Assembly (NCBI GenBank): GCA_011503125.2
Contig: WWBZ02000062.1
Coordinates: 3,038,001-3,102,000, forward strand
Direction of reading: 5' to 3'
Source of the DNA: Botryosphaeria dothidea
Taxonomy: Eukaryota; Ascomycota; Dothideomycetes; Botryosphaeriales; Botryosphaeriaceae
Length of the DNA stretch: 64,000 nucleotides
The notes below the pieces were generated by a model. It was not told the DNA's origin. It ran no database searches and was given only the letters and a program-made list of their open reading frames with translations. A program made the position numbers and the translations under genes. The first letter of the stretch is position 1. Every line of letters starts with the position of its first letter. Shown in pieces: positions 33,135 through 43,307 of the stretch.

Positions 33135-35013
33135 TTACTCCCTCTTCGCAGGCTTGAGCTTGCACATCAACGGTTGCTTCTCCCAGATGATGTACACGCG
33201 CTGATCCTGCCAATTCTTGCTCTCCGGGCAGAGCTCGAGATCGAAGTGCCAGAGGGTGTTGGCCAAGATGAGGCGCATCTCGTGGTAAGCCAGGCTAATC
33301 GCAGTCGTCAGTTCCCACCACCAAAGGGAGAGGGGAGGAAAAGAAAACTCACTTCTTCCCAATGCAATTCCGCGGGCCGTAGCTGAACGGCTCCACCACG
33401 CCCAACGCGTCGTTCCTGAAGCGCTCCTCCGGCTCCTCCAGCCAGCGCTCCGGCAGGAACTCGTCGGGCGCGTGGAAGTTGGCGGCCGAGTGGTAGGCGG
33501 CGTAGTGGCTCAGATAGACGCTCGTGCCGCCGGGCAGGCTCTCGCCGCACACGACGCGGCCCTCGGGCGGCACGACGCGCGGCAGGCCGACGGGCACGGG
33601 CGGATACATGCGCAGCCCCTCCTCCAGGCAGGCGTGCATGTACTTGAGCCGGCCGAGGGTGACCATGTTCATCTGGTCGGGGTGCGTGAAGGCGGCGCGG
33701 ATCTCGCGCGTCAGGAGCGCCATCTTGGCCGGGTTGAGCAGCAGGTGGTAGGTCAGGCCGGACAGCAGCGTGGCGGTGGTCTCGGTGCCGGCCAGCATCA
33801 GCGTCGAGCCGTCCGCGTGCATCTCCGCCAGCCGCAGGCCCTTGCCGTCGGCCTCGCTGTGCCGCAGCACGAACGTCCAGATGTCCGGGCGGTCCGTCTG
33901 CTTGGCCAGGCGCGCGTCGACGCGCTGCTCCGAGTAGCGCGCGTGCGCCTTGCGCTTCTCCAGCAGCGACTGCGGGACCAGGAAGCGGCGGATGACGGCG
34001 CCCAGCGAGGGGAAGTTGTTGTTGATGGTGCCGATCAGCACGCCCGCGCGGATCGTCCCGAAGATGGACGCCACCCACGGCGTGTACTCGGCGCGCTCGA
34101 GCAGGCCCAGCGCTTCGCCGAAGGCCAGGTCGCCCATGATGTCGAAGGTCGTGTAGTTGTACATGCGCACCATGTCGACGGCCGACGCGGGCGACGACCA
34201 CGGGATGCGCGCGACGTCGCCGAGGCGCTCCGCCAGCAGGTCGACATACTTGCGGATGAGCGGCTCTTGCTCGCGCAGCGCCTTGTCCGAGAAGGCGTGC
34301 GCGAGGAGGCGGCGGTGGCGCGCGTGGTCCTCGTCGTTTGTTCTGCGGGGGGAGATCGTGATGTGAGCATTGGCATTGTTGGCGAGATGGGGGAAGCGTT
34401 TTTTGGGGTATTGGCAATGCAGGGACCCTGGTTCGTTCTGAGGGCGCCACTGAAGATCGCTCCGCAAAGGGGCTGGCCGTGCTCGGGTTTGCTTCTTTTT
34501 TCTGGTTGGCACTCACCTGATGATGCCGTTGAAGCCTGCAGAATCGGGCCCGTAGAACCTCAGGTCTGCAATATTGCTGATGATGAGCCTGCGTGTCATT
34601 TAGCGAGGAGTGGGTCCTGGATGCGGCGTACCTTTAGGCATCCCGCCTCTGCCTGCCACCTTGTGGCCGTAGATGTCCCTCCATGCCTCGACCGACGTGA
34701 AGGAGAGCTGGTCGGGCGCGAGACGGACGACCTGGCCGTACCTGTCGTGGCAGCGCGTGGTCCATTCGGCCTGGAGACCGCGGCAGCGGTAGATGACATA
34801 GGGAAGCTTGGATGCGGCAGCGAGTTTGGGGCCGGGGAATCTGCGCAGTGGGTGGAAGTAAAGGTTGTAGATGAGCGAGTAAAGCCCGTAGGATATCTGG
34901 TGAAATCAATTAGCATTTCAACTGTTCCGTATTCAGAGCTCAGTGCGAAGTCTTACCAGCAGCAGGGCAGCTGCCCCGATACTCAGGACAGTGGACTGCA
35001 CGATGAACGTCAT
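33135..35013 (-). CDS. Cytochrome P450, CYP65-like
   Basis: This is a heme monooxygenase of 506 residues. The exons are 35013-34957, 34896-34632, 34565-34517, 34342-33353 and 33294-33135. An N-terminal membrane anchor (TVLSIGAAALLLISYGLYSL) leads to the hinge RRFPGPK. The I-helix has AGTETT, the K-helix EEGLRMYPP, the PERF region DEFLPERW. The heme loop is FSYGPRNCIGKNLAYHEMRL with Cys450. All signature residues are intact. The intron before exon 3 uses the acceptor that gives MPKDLRFYGP; a nearer acceptor breaks the frame. The fourth intron is unusually long (174 bases). The sequence resembles the isotrichodermin C-15 hydroxylase group, common in secondary metabolism. ER-bound. The 540-codon frame on the opposite strand is a shadow. 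Confidence 0.93.
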
Positions 35014-37129
35014 GATGGGTCCAATCGAAAGGGGAGGCTGGGAGGCGGAATCGGCACTTACATGGCAAAAAGGAGCGGGTTAAATAGTTTCTAGGGAGCG
35101 GCGGGGAAGCCCGTTGACAGGGCGTACATGGGGTGAGCAGGGAATATTCAAGGAGAATTGCTGTAGGCAGGGTCTGTTGGATCTTCTCCACGGCTGATCT
35201 GCATGGCCCCGTTTCAGTTCGGCTGTGCCTCCTATCCTAATCGGGGATACGGCCACCGCAAAGGAGATAAGCCGTCCTGTTTGGCACTAGAGTTCGGTGC
35301 TGTCAGACTCACGTCAGCCCTTGAGAGTAGCTGCCGTATTTCCAAAAGTCAATACTGAAGCATCTGGCGCTGGCGATGGTACGGCGGGGTGGCACAGTAT
35401 ATTCTTCCCAGTGGGGAGACTGAGTCAGGGAAGACCGGGTCCGGTAAAACGGCACACGGGCCTGAAGCAGGGAAGCTCATCCTCATTGCACGGCAACGGC
35501 CCGAGGGGTGACGGTCAGGTCAGTGAAAGCGAATAAGGGGAAGACGGCCGAAGGAGCATCGGTATCGGGTAGTCTGCTCTGAATTTCGGCCGAGCAAGTG
35601 CACAACTCGGGGCACGGGGTGCGGGAGAATAGCGTCGAACCCCGCGCGGTAGCCCAGTAATTGGTAGAGAACTACCAAACGGGCCTTGGAAATCCCGTCG
35701 GGTTGGTTGCCGCGAGGGTGGGGAAGCCAGAGAAGTCGTCGTGCGTCGCTTGCGTATTCACAAAACAACTCTCGGCTCGGGAGCTCAGAATCCCGGCAGC
35801 CTCGTGCGATTGTCATGCCGATCATTAGTAGAAGATGATCTCCAGCCTTGCATTGGGCGAGACGGGCCTGGCTCCGACATGGACTCTATGCTGCTGAATT
35901 TCCGTCAACGACGAGTTAAGTGATGGTGGTTTAAACAGAGTCAAAGTACGGCTGACTTGGCGCTCCTCCCCCGCGTGCTTGTTGTTCCTCTGCGCCACCC
36001 GCCCTCCATTCTTTGACTGCAGGGCCCACTTTATTTTCTCTTGTTTCCTCGGCTATGCATCCTCACATACCCCGCCCCTTGCCCACATCTCTCTTCTGCA
36101 CGACAGACTCAAGCTTCATCATGTCTCTGCGTTGCTATAAAGGCGGAAATTCCGAACTGAATCATAGCAAGAAAGTCTAAACAGAGTTTTATAGTAGGCA
36201 TTCGAGGCTAAACATTAAAAGGCTTGATATAGCTTACTTCCCGATCACTACCGCAACTTCCTGTACGGGATAAAAAGAGAATCGCCTCCCGTTCCCGAAG
36301 CCCAAAGGGCAGCAGTTGCTGTTTCTCTCTTTCTTTCTTTCTGTGTGTGTCCCAAGAATGCTCTACCCCTCCCCTTCAGGCACCCCGCACCGCCTTGCTA
36401 TAGGTCCGTCCACTTTTGTCCGGCCGCATGTATAAGGCCACACGCTGCAGGACAAAATCCAGTAATAGCAATGAAAATAACGGGGCACCACTTTCCTAAA
36501 ACCTCGTACGAACTTCCCCATAGCCGCCCTCCGAGTTTCACACACCTACAAGTGACTTCATCGAAACGCTCGCACGGGACGGAGTCTCCGTGTTTCCGTC
36601 CAGCAGAATGCTGCACAACTCGTTCGCGGGCGCAACAGTGCCCTTCCATGAGCTACCTGCCCCTCTGACGAAAACCGCGAGTGTCTCGGCGGCGCCTGCA
36701 TTTCCTCGATCTTGGCGGGACGAGTCAAGGTCATCGACGGCACCGCGGAGAAGCCCAGGAAGACCCGCGTGAGGTCCGCTCTTCGTGGCCCCTCCTCGTT
36801 GTACTTCTCTCCCAAACGGATGGGACGGCCTTTTCAAGATTGAATCGCATCTCCAGCGCTCCCGGCTAGCTGGGCGGAAAGAAGAGGCGGGAATCAGCGG
36901 CGACTTCCCTACAGCAGAATGCTTGGTGCTCAGCTGACACACGGCCCACAGCGCGATTGCTCATGAGGAATCAGATGCTTCACTGAGCCAAATAAGAATG
37001 TATATCACATGCAACTTGGTTGTCTTGTGCATCTATCTCTGCCTGTCGGATAGAGAGGAAGGGCAGAATATCACGTGCTGACATCGGTGAACCGTCCATG
37101 GCAACCGAGAAATCTACAACAATGGACAC
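35014..37129. other. Intergenic stretch upstream of the P450 gene
   Basis: An AT-rich TATTTAA-like element lies on the minus strand about 70 bases before the P450 start. Near 36118 a pyrimidine-rich leader runs into ATG and an 18-codon frame (MSLRCYKGGNSELNHSKKV). No longer gene is supported. Confidence 0.45.
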
Positions 37130-37130
37130 G

Positions 37131-37317
37131 GGTAGCATGGGCTAGCTCTGGCTGATCACTCTGTCTCGGAGTCACACTCACACATCATTTTCAAGAGATG
37201 ATAAGCAATAGGGACCGTAGAGCTTCTGCAAGTGCTCTTCCATGGCGGTGGCGGAGCAGACCTGCCCGCAGTTGATTGTATCCTTGGCCCTTCTTCTCGT
37301 ATAAATCTCCTCACAAT
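37131..37317 (+). repeat. Dispersed repeat, copy 1
   Basis: This segment matches 59543-59741 in the same orientation. Matching blocks include GCATGGGCTAGCTC, CTGTCTCGG, a perfect 21-base block at 37216-37236, and CCCGCAG followed by a GATTGT block. Many of the differences are transitions, with T or A here where copy 2 has C or G. No ORF is shared. Confidence 0.7.
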
Positions 37318-37665
37318 ACTCAATAAATCACATATCATAAGTCAAGATTCCAAAGACAAAATGTTATGAAGAAGCGTTCATCGTTCGATATGTGATATTT
37401 ACAAGGTTTGTTAGTATAGTGTCAGTGAGAAGGATTCCCCAAAAAACAAATAAAACGCCTAATAGAAGCAAATCCGCCCACCCCTCCCTCCCATAAAAAA
37501 AAAAAAATGTAGTACAAAAAACGACGGGGCCCCGTCGCGTAGTTTAGTTTGTTAGAATATATCCTCTCGTCAAGAGAAATGTCAGAGAAACGAGACGCCC
37601 AGAAAAGCACCAAAGGATTTTCAGAAAAACGCCTCATATCCCATGCATTCGTGATTTTTTTTTTT

Positions 37666-38668
37666 TCATTCATCATCATCCTCCTCCCACTCCTCCTCCT
37701 CTTCCTCATTAAGATCGGCCTCCTCCCAGAGGTCGGCCACCTCCTCCTGATCGAGCGGCGCGCCCATGCCGACCGCCAGCTGCACCTCCTCGCCCTTCTG
37801 CGGGTCCGCGACCGAAACGTACGTCCAGCGCCACCTGGGCATGCCGCCGCGGGTGGCGGTCGGGGAGCTCGGGCTGGTCGCCGTGTCCTGCACGACCTTG
37901 ACGCGGCACTCCCTGATCTCGGCGCCGAGGACGTCCGTCTTGGTGAAGGTGGGCTCCTCGAACGCCGAGTCGCGGCGGCGGTGGCCGCCGCGCGCGGCCA
38001 TCTTCGCGCGCATGGCCTCGCCGTCGACGTCGCCGTTCTCGTCCTCCTCGGCGTCCTGCGCCTGCTGCTGCTCCGAGAAGCTGGTGCGGCGCACGTTCAG
38101 CAGGCCGTTGCCGGCGTCGTTGGCGACGGCGTGCGAGTAGCTGGCGTTGGTGACCTCGCGCACCGCGGCGACCCAGTAGACGGGCTTGTGCTGGAGGGCG
38201 GCGCGGAGCAGCCAAGAGCCGGCCTCGGGGGCGCGGACGGTCTTCTCGAAGGAGCCGAAGGGGTCCTTGAGAGCGCGGACGGACGACTTCTCGGCGGAGA
38301 TGCTACAGAAGCGCGTGCCGGCGCGGCGGGGGCGGCGGATCAGCGCGGCGCCGCCGAGGGAGCGGGTGAAGTTGCCGGTCGAGGGGGAGATGGTGGCAAC
38401 GTCTTTGTAGTATGCGGTCATGCGGGTGTCGTCGTGGTCGCGGGGAGAGAGAGCCTTGGTGCGGAGGAGGGTGCTGCTGGGGTCACGGGGGTCGAGGAGG
38501 AGATCGCCGGTCTTGTAGGTGTTGGTGGGCTGTGAGATGGTGTCAGCTTGATGATTGGATGATGGTTTCGAGGTGCATTGGATGAGAGTCACTTACGTAA
38601 GGACGGGGAAGGAGGGTGCAGTGCGGAGCGTTGCTCTGAGCAGGCACCGCGGAAGCCATGACACTCAT
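37666..38668 (-). CDS. Conserved-looking hypothetical protein with acidic C-terminus
   Basis: The exons are 38668-38597 and 38529-37666. The intron is 67 bases (GTAAGT, CTCACAG) and the product 311 residues. The N-terminus is MSVMASAVPAQSNAPHC, followed by PTNTYKTGDLLLDPRD. A well-structured middle reads YYKDVATISPSTGNFTRSLG, then KPVYWVAAVREVTNASYSHA. A Ser/Arg segment (GGHRRRDSAFEEPTF) looks phosphorylatable. A beta-rich part follows (RWRWTYVSVADPQKGEEVQL). The last 25 residues are almost all Glu and Asp. There is no signal peptide or membrane segment. I do not recognise a named family. The balanced composition and clean splice sites argue for a real gene. Confidence 0.7.
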
Positions 38669-40253
38669 CTTGACGGTATTGGTGTTTGGGGTTGGGTTGG
38701 AAAGGGTGGGTTGGTGGTGGACAACTGTCCGGTTGGTGGTTGGCTGGTGCTGGTTGGGTGGGTGGGTTGTTGTTGTTAGGGCCGCTGGGTCGATTCCTCG
38801 TAGTGAAGGAATCGATTGGGTTGTTTGTTGGAATTGGTGGTTCGCTGGTTTGGATCACAGATGCGATGATGAAAGAAAGGAAGCAGGATGGGATGTGTGT
38901 CGGGGCGGAGCTATATACCTGTTCCTCGCCTTCCCCTCACGCATAGCTCAAACAGGGCCGATTTGGGGAGGGGTAGCTGCGAGGAGCGGCAGGGCTTGCT
39001 TGATGCGAGCATTGGGTTGGGATTCCGCGTTTCTCCGCGCCATTAAGCTGCATCCCTTCCCAGATCATGCCTGGATCAGGACACTGGAAGTATGGGGTGG
39101 CGTGGCAGCTGGCTTGAGCTTCTCTGGCCGGCGTCCTTTGGGAAAATGCGGGGAAAGCTAGCAGCTCGCGTGCTCGTTGGCTCACGCTCCGTCTGGAGAC
39201 AAAGAGAGCGGCCTGGGGAGGGCTGGCATTGGGGGCCCGCAGCGTTCGGCGCCGGCGAAGCACCCTGATTCGCTGGACGACGCAAACGGGGACCTTGGGC
39301 TAAGGGTCGCGTGACGCAAGGGAGGGGATCTGACGCAAGCTGAGGGATTGGCGAGTGGAATGACGGATCGAGCGCGGTGGTGAGCTTGTGGTGTGATTCG
39401 TGCGAGCCAATGGCCAGCGCCGGTTCGGCTCGCGATCGGCCTGCGGGGGTGGGGCCACCCCAGGCGCAGTCAGGAGATCGCGACACGACCGCTGCCACTC
39501 AACCTGCCTCAACTGCCTCGGTGCGCAGGCCACGCGACCGCTGCTCCGTGTGAGGCTCTGCGTGATCTCGGCCTGCAAGATGAGTCAAATGCGAGCAATG
39601 GGGCCGGAGCAGAGCGAGAGAGCCGCAGACCTCGTGCAGTGCGAGCCGTGGCAGTCGGCGGTGCAGCTCGAGTGTCGCATCGCAACCGTGGGTGGTGCCG
39701 TCGATCGCTGACGTGGTGTACCGGTGTCGGCGAACAACAAATTCTCCAGTTTTGTGCGCCGATGCCTCTCCGCACTTGCCAATCACAGGATGGATGCTAA
39801 TGGCCTGCTGCCTCAGATAGAATGCACCTGCATATCACCGGTCCGGAAAAACTGTCAGTTGGCTTATCCATGCTCTACCGTTCTCGTCCGCCTGCTTGCT
39901 TCCACCTCCATCTCCATGCTCGATCCGGCCTCCACAATCCTCGCCCGTACCACGCAGCCGCATTCATTGCTGCAGATCTGCTCCCAGGGTCTGCGGGAAC
40001 GATGGTAGCGATTCTCGACAAAAGGAAACAGCCGGCGCCATAATCGGATTCCTCGTTGCCATGTTCGCACCCCGCAGAACCTCCGAAAACCGTCTTCCAG
40101 TACCAAAACAGCGGCGGGGACATCATTGACCTTCCGACATAGGGCGTTGACCGTACCATCTGACCAGCTCCGAACACGCAAAGCGTCTCCGATCCATCGC
40201 TCCGGTCCCGTTGAAGGTAAACGTCTCTCGCATCAACTTCCCGCCATCCCAGT
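38669..40253. other. Intergenic stretch with GT-rich leader
   Basis: Bases 38680-38790 are G- and T-rich on the plus strand with repeated GGTTGG-like words. This is a CCAAC-rich 5' leader on the coding strand of the minus-strand gene. The rest has only short GC-rich frames. Confidence 0.5.
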
Positions 40254-40883
40254 CTACTCTTCCTCCTCGCCACCACCCTTCTCCCCGCCGCCAAACCCCA
40301 ATCCCGCCATCCCCGCCGTCATCTCCGCCGTCACCCTCCTCATCTCCCTCTTCGCCTTCCTCCTCTCCAAATTCCGCGCCTTCCGCTCCTCCCCGCTCGC
40401 GAGCTCCCCCTCCGCCGCCTTGCGCGCCCGCACCTGCGCTCTCCGCTCCCTCAGCTCCTCCTCCCTCTTCGCCTTGCGCTCCCGCGCCGCCCGCTCGAGC
40501 TCCGCCGCCGCGCGCGATTCCGCCTGCGCGAGCTCGCGCGGCGTGATGGGCGCGTCGAGGTTGCCCGCGCGGTCGGTGTTGATGCCCATGCGGTTGATGA
40601 CGGAGTGCAGGCGGCGGCGCTGCTTGGCGGTTGCGCCGGGGCGGTGGACGTTCGCGATGGTGCGCGGGTCGGCGGTGGGGAGGTCCATGTTGGCGACCGC
40701 GCTGGAGGAGGTGGTGGGGTTGATCTTTGTGGTGTTGGTGTTGATGGTGGGCGCCGGGGTGGTGGAGGACAAACCGGTGTTGAAATTGAGAGGCGGCTCG
40801 TACTGCTCTTCGTCGTTGCCATCGGTAGCAGGTAAGGTGAACTGCATGGGGAATGCCGCCGGCTGGCTGTTGTTGTGGGACAT
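40254..40883 (-). CDS. Hypothetical protein with long charged helix
   Basis: This is a single exon of 209 residues. The first 75 residues are polar and rich in Asn, Thr and Pro. A conserved-looking block follows (about 83-115): KQRRRLHSVINRMGINTDRA, then APITPRELAQAESR. A long helix rich in Glu, Arg and Ala (about 115-187) probably forms a coiled coil. The end is Gly- and Glu-rich. The RRLHSVINRMGI block suggests a protein-protein or nucleic acid contact, but no named family is recognised. Overlapping frames on both strands are shadows of its GC-rich end. Confidence 0.6.
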   Translation of the reverse strand: MSHNNSQPAAFPMQFTLPATDGNDEEQYEPPLNFNTGLSSTTPAPTINTNTTKINPTTSSSAVANMDLPTADPRTIANVHRPGATAKQRRRLHSVINRMGINTDRAGNLDAPITPRELAQAESRAAAELERAARERKAKREEELRERRAQVRARKAAEGELASGEERKARNLERRKAKREMRRVTAEMTAGMAGLGFGGGEKGGGEEEE

Positions 40884-41622
40884 CTTTGAGGTGTTGCTCG
40901 CGTCGAGGCGCGATTCTGTCGTGTTGTGACGCGCGGATGGATTTCGAGGCGATGAAGGAGGAGTGTAGGATGTGGAGGGGAGGATGACGACGGACGGGCA
41001 GGTTTGGTGTGGTTTTGAGTGTAAGGCTCGTGGGCGTAGTCAGAAGAGCAAGCGCCAGCTGCGGCGACCATGCCAAGCGGGAAGGTAAGTGATCGGTTCG
41101 ACAACAATGCTAAAGCCTCATGATTTTCCACATGGGTGAAAGAGCTTGGGTGAAGTGCAAAGCAGCCCGCGGTTATGCTCATCCGTCTGGCTTTCGCAAG
41201 ATTGCTGGAAAATCCGTAGAGGTGATGCATGTAAACCCAAACCGTAGCTTCCTCTATCGCTGTAGTAAGGCGATCCGACCGTGTGGTATGGAAACTACGG
41301 GAGTACCCGCACGTCCCCTCAGGCAGGCAGAGTAGGCTAAGGGTCGTTGGTTCGATCCGAGGCCGAACTGTTTTGTCTTTTTCTAACTATGGTCTTTTTC
41401 CCCCCTTCCTTCTCTCCTGCATAGGATATGACGCTCCACCCCATCATTTCCTATTTGTTTGAATAACCAACCGCCCTTCTGGGCATCATCGAAATCTCGC
41501 TTTTGATGTGTTGACCTTCTGCCAGCCCGGACCTGCTCATCCCCAATCCCATCAGCACCAGCTCACACAGTACCAACTCAGCCAACCGCCAAACCACCCA
41601 AACCGCCAACTAACTCGCGCTC

Positions 41623-42125
41623 CTATCCCTCATCCCTCTTTCCCCCCTTCTCACCAACCGCCATACTACCTAAACCTCCAACCAACTCCCGCTCCACCGC
41701 CCTCTTCTTCTCCACCTCCCGCCTCGCGCGGTCCAACTGCTTCTAAAAACCGGACGTCAGTCTTCCCTTTTAGGGCGTGTCGGGTCTTCTCACCTGTCCA
41801 ACGACCCCGCCGACGACCTTCCCGCCACGCGTGACGCGCACGCCCGGGTTCTGCGCGTTCAGCGTCTTGCGCAGGGAGGTGTGCATGCTGGGTATGAACG
41901 CGTACGCCGGCTCCGGCTTCTCGTCGTCCGAGGACGGGGGTGAGGTAGGCCTGGCGACGGTGTTGTTGTTCTTGTTCTTGGCGGTGAAGGCAGCGAGCGT
42001 GCGGGCGGCGCGGGCGGCGTGTGGCGGGCGACGACGGCGGCGGTGCTGGGCGCGGCGTCGATGTCTTCGCCGTCGAAGAGCTGGGCGTAGACGGAGGCGA
42101 GGAGGTCGGGCGGGGGGGACAGCAT
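41623..42125 (-). CDS. Hypothetical protein, frame broken near its middle
   Basis: The start at 42125 reads MLSPPPDLLASVYAQLFDGE and DIDAAPSTAAVVARHTP. The convincing continuation is in another frame: ARTLAAFTAKNKNNNTVARP, SSDDEKPEPAYAFIPSMHTS, LRKTLNAQNPGVRVTRGGKV. That frame runs to a GTGAGA donor. After a 51-base intron (41743-41793) it ends KQLDRARREVEKKRAVEREL and a short tail at 41623. The two frames meet in a GC-only stretch around 42000-42030 that contains no usable intron. The offset equals one missing base or two extra bases. This is either a recent frameshift or an assembly error. The function is unknown; the C-terminal helix is basic. Confidence 0.55.
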
Positions 42126-43307
42126 GGTGTCGGGCTGTGATGGTTGGTCGAGAAGGCTGTGGGCTGTTGGTGACGGAGAGGAAGAAGGTGTGGAGCTGTT
42201 GATGGAGGGAGCGTGTGAGTTTTTATGAGACGCGTCGGGCGTGGTGAACGCGTGAAAGGGCGCGAGGCTGCTGTCACTTTCCGTGTGAGTGTGAAATGTT
42301 CCACTTTGAGGTGACGCGTGCTACGAATCCAGTGCCCAACTAGACAACTGGGGAAAGTCTAACAAGACTACAATGGAGAGTTGGAGCATTCGTCCGGATG
42401 GCTTCGTTACGAAAGGATACGACACACTTGCGTCCGGATGAATGCATCGACTCCCCATGAGATTGTTCTCCAGCGCTATTGCCGCTATGTATCGGTGGAA
42501 ATGCTTCGAGTTGGACTACCGATATCTTTAAAGCTAGCCAGCGCCCCAGAGAGGTCTATTACTTTCTAAGTGTAGATGGAAGAAGAGGCGAGAGTAAGAG
42601 AAAAAAAAAAGCAGTTGCCGTCTGTACAACAGATAATGATTGACGCAGTCTTGATTCTTTTGTAAACCTAACAAACCCCGAGTTGCTTCTGCAAAGTCTA
42701 TTCCAAAGCCCCAGGTGGGAGTGAGAGCGGCCCCACGTTCTATGAATGTACACTAATAACAGTGAACGAAAAAGAAAGAAAAAGGGAAAAAGTGTATAAA
42801 AAAAATGCCCACTCAGCCGGAGTTGAACCTAGAAGCCCTGGGCTTAACACAGAACCTCCTCCCCGCCGCGGGCCCAATTCAACACAACGGGGAAGCCTAG
42901 ATACAACCCATCGCACTATGGCAACGGCCTCGTGGTTAGAAAAGGCAACTGTGTAACTCGATCATATACACCCGGGACATAAGAGACGCCATCACTTTGC
43001 CAGATTACACCGCCTTGAGTAGACACCAAGGCACAAATCACTCTTGTAATTCGGGAGCATCAAATGGTGGGGTATAATCAACTCTTTATTTTTTTTTTTA
43101 TAAAGTTGTTTGATCTTAATCTGCGTTAAGGGCGTATCTCGTATATACGACTCCATCGTCTATTACAATGATATCACTGACGATAAAAAAAATTTTGTTG
43201 ATGCAACACTCGCAATGCGCGTCATGTTCACAGACGAAAAACTAAAAAAAAAAAACAATCCTTCTCATATCCACAAAAAATCTTCAAGGTACGGTAGTAC
43301 AAAGACT
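42126..43307. other. Intergenic stretch
   Basis: The left part is the upstream region of the broken hypothetical gene. The right part is AT-rich with several A- and T-runs and is the 3' region of the transporter gene. A Pol III-like element is listed separately. Confidence 0.5.
42803..42945 (-). other. tRNA-like element or tRNA relic
   Basis: On the minus strand there is an A-box-like TTGCCATAGTGCGATGGG and, about 90 bases later, a perfect B-box GGTTCAACTCC. TGAGTGGGCA and a run of eight T follow, as at a Pol III terminator. The T-arm pairs poorly and no matching acceptor stem is found. I therefore do not call a working tRNA. Confidence 0.3.

Noticed and set aside
33472..35094. 540-codon open frame on the plus strand
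   Set aside because: It lies opposite the P450 exons and intron, has no motif and a shadow-like composition (many Arg, Gly, Val and Ala). The minus strand has all P450 signatures.
41250..41375. Possible tRNA with GGTTCGATCC and a T-run
   Set aside because: The B-box lacks one base, the T-stem pairs badly and no acceptor stem or anticodon arm can be drawn.
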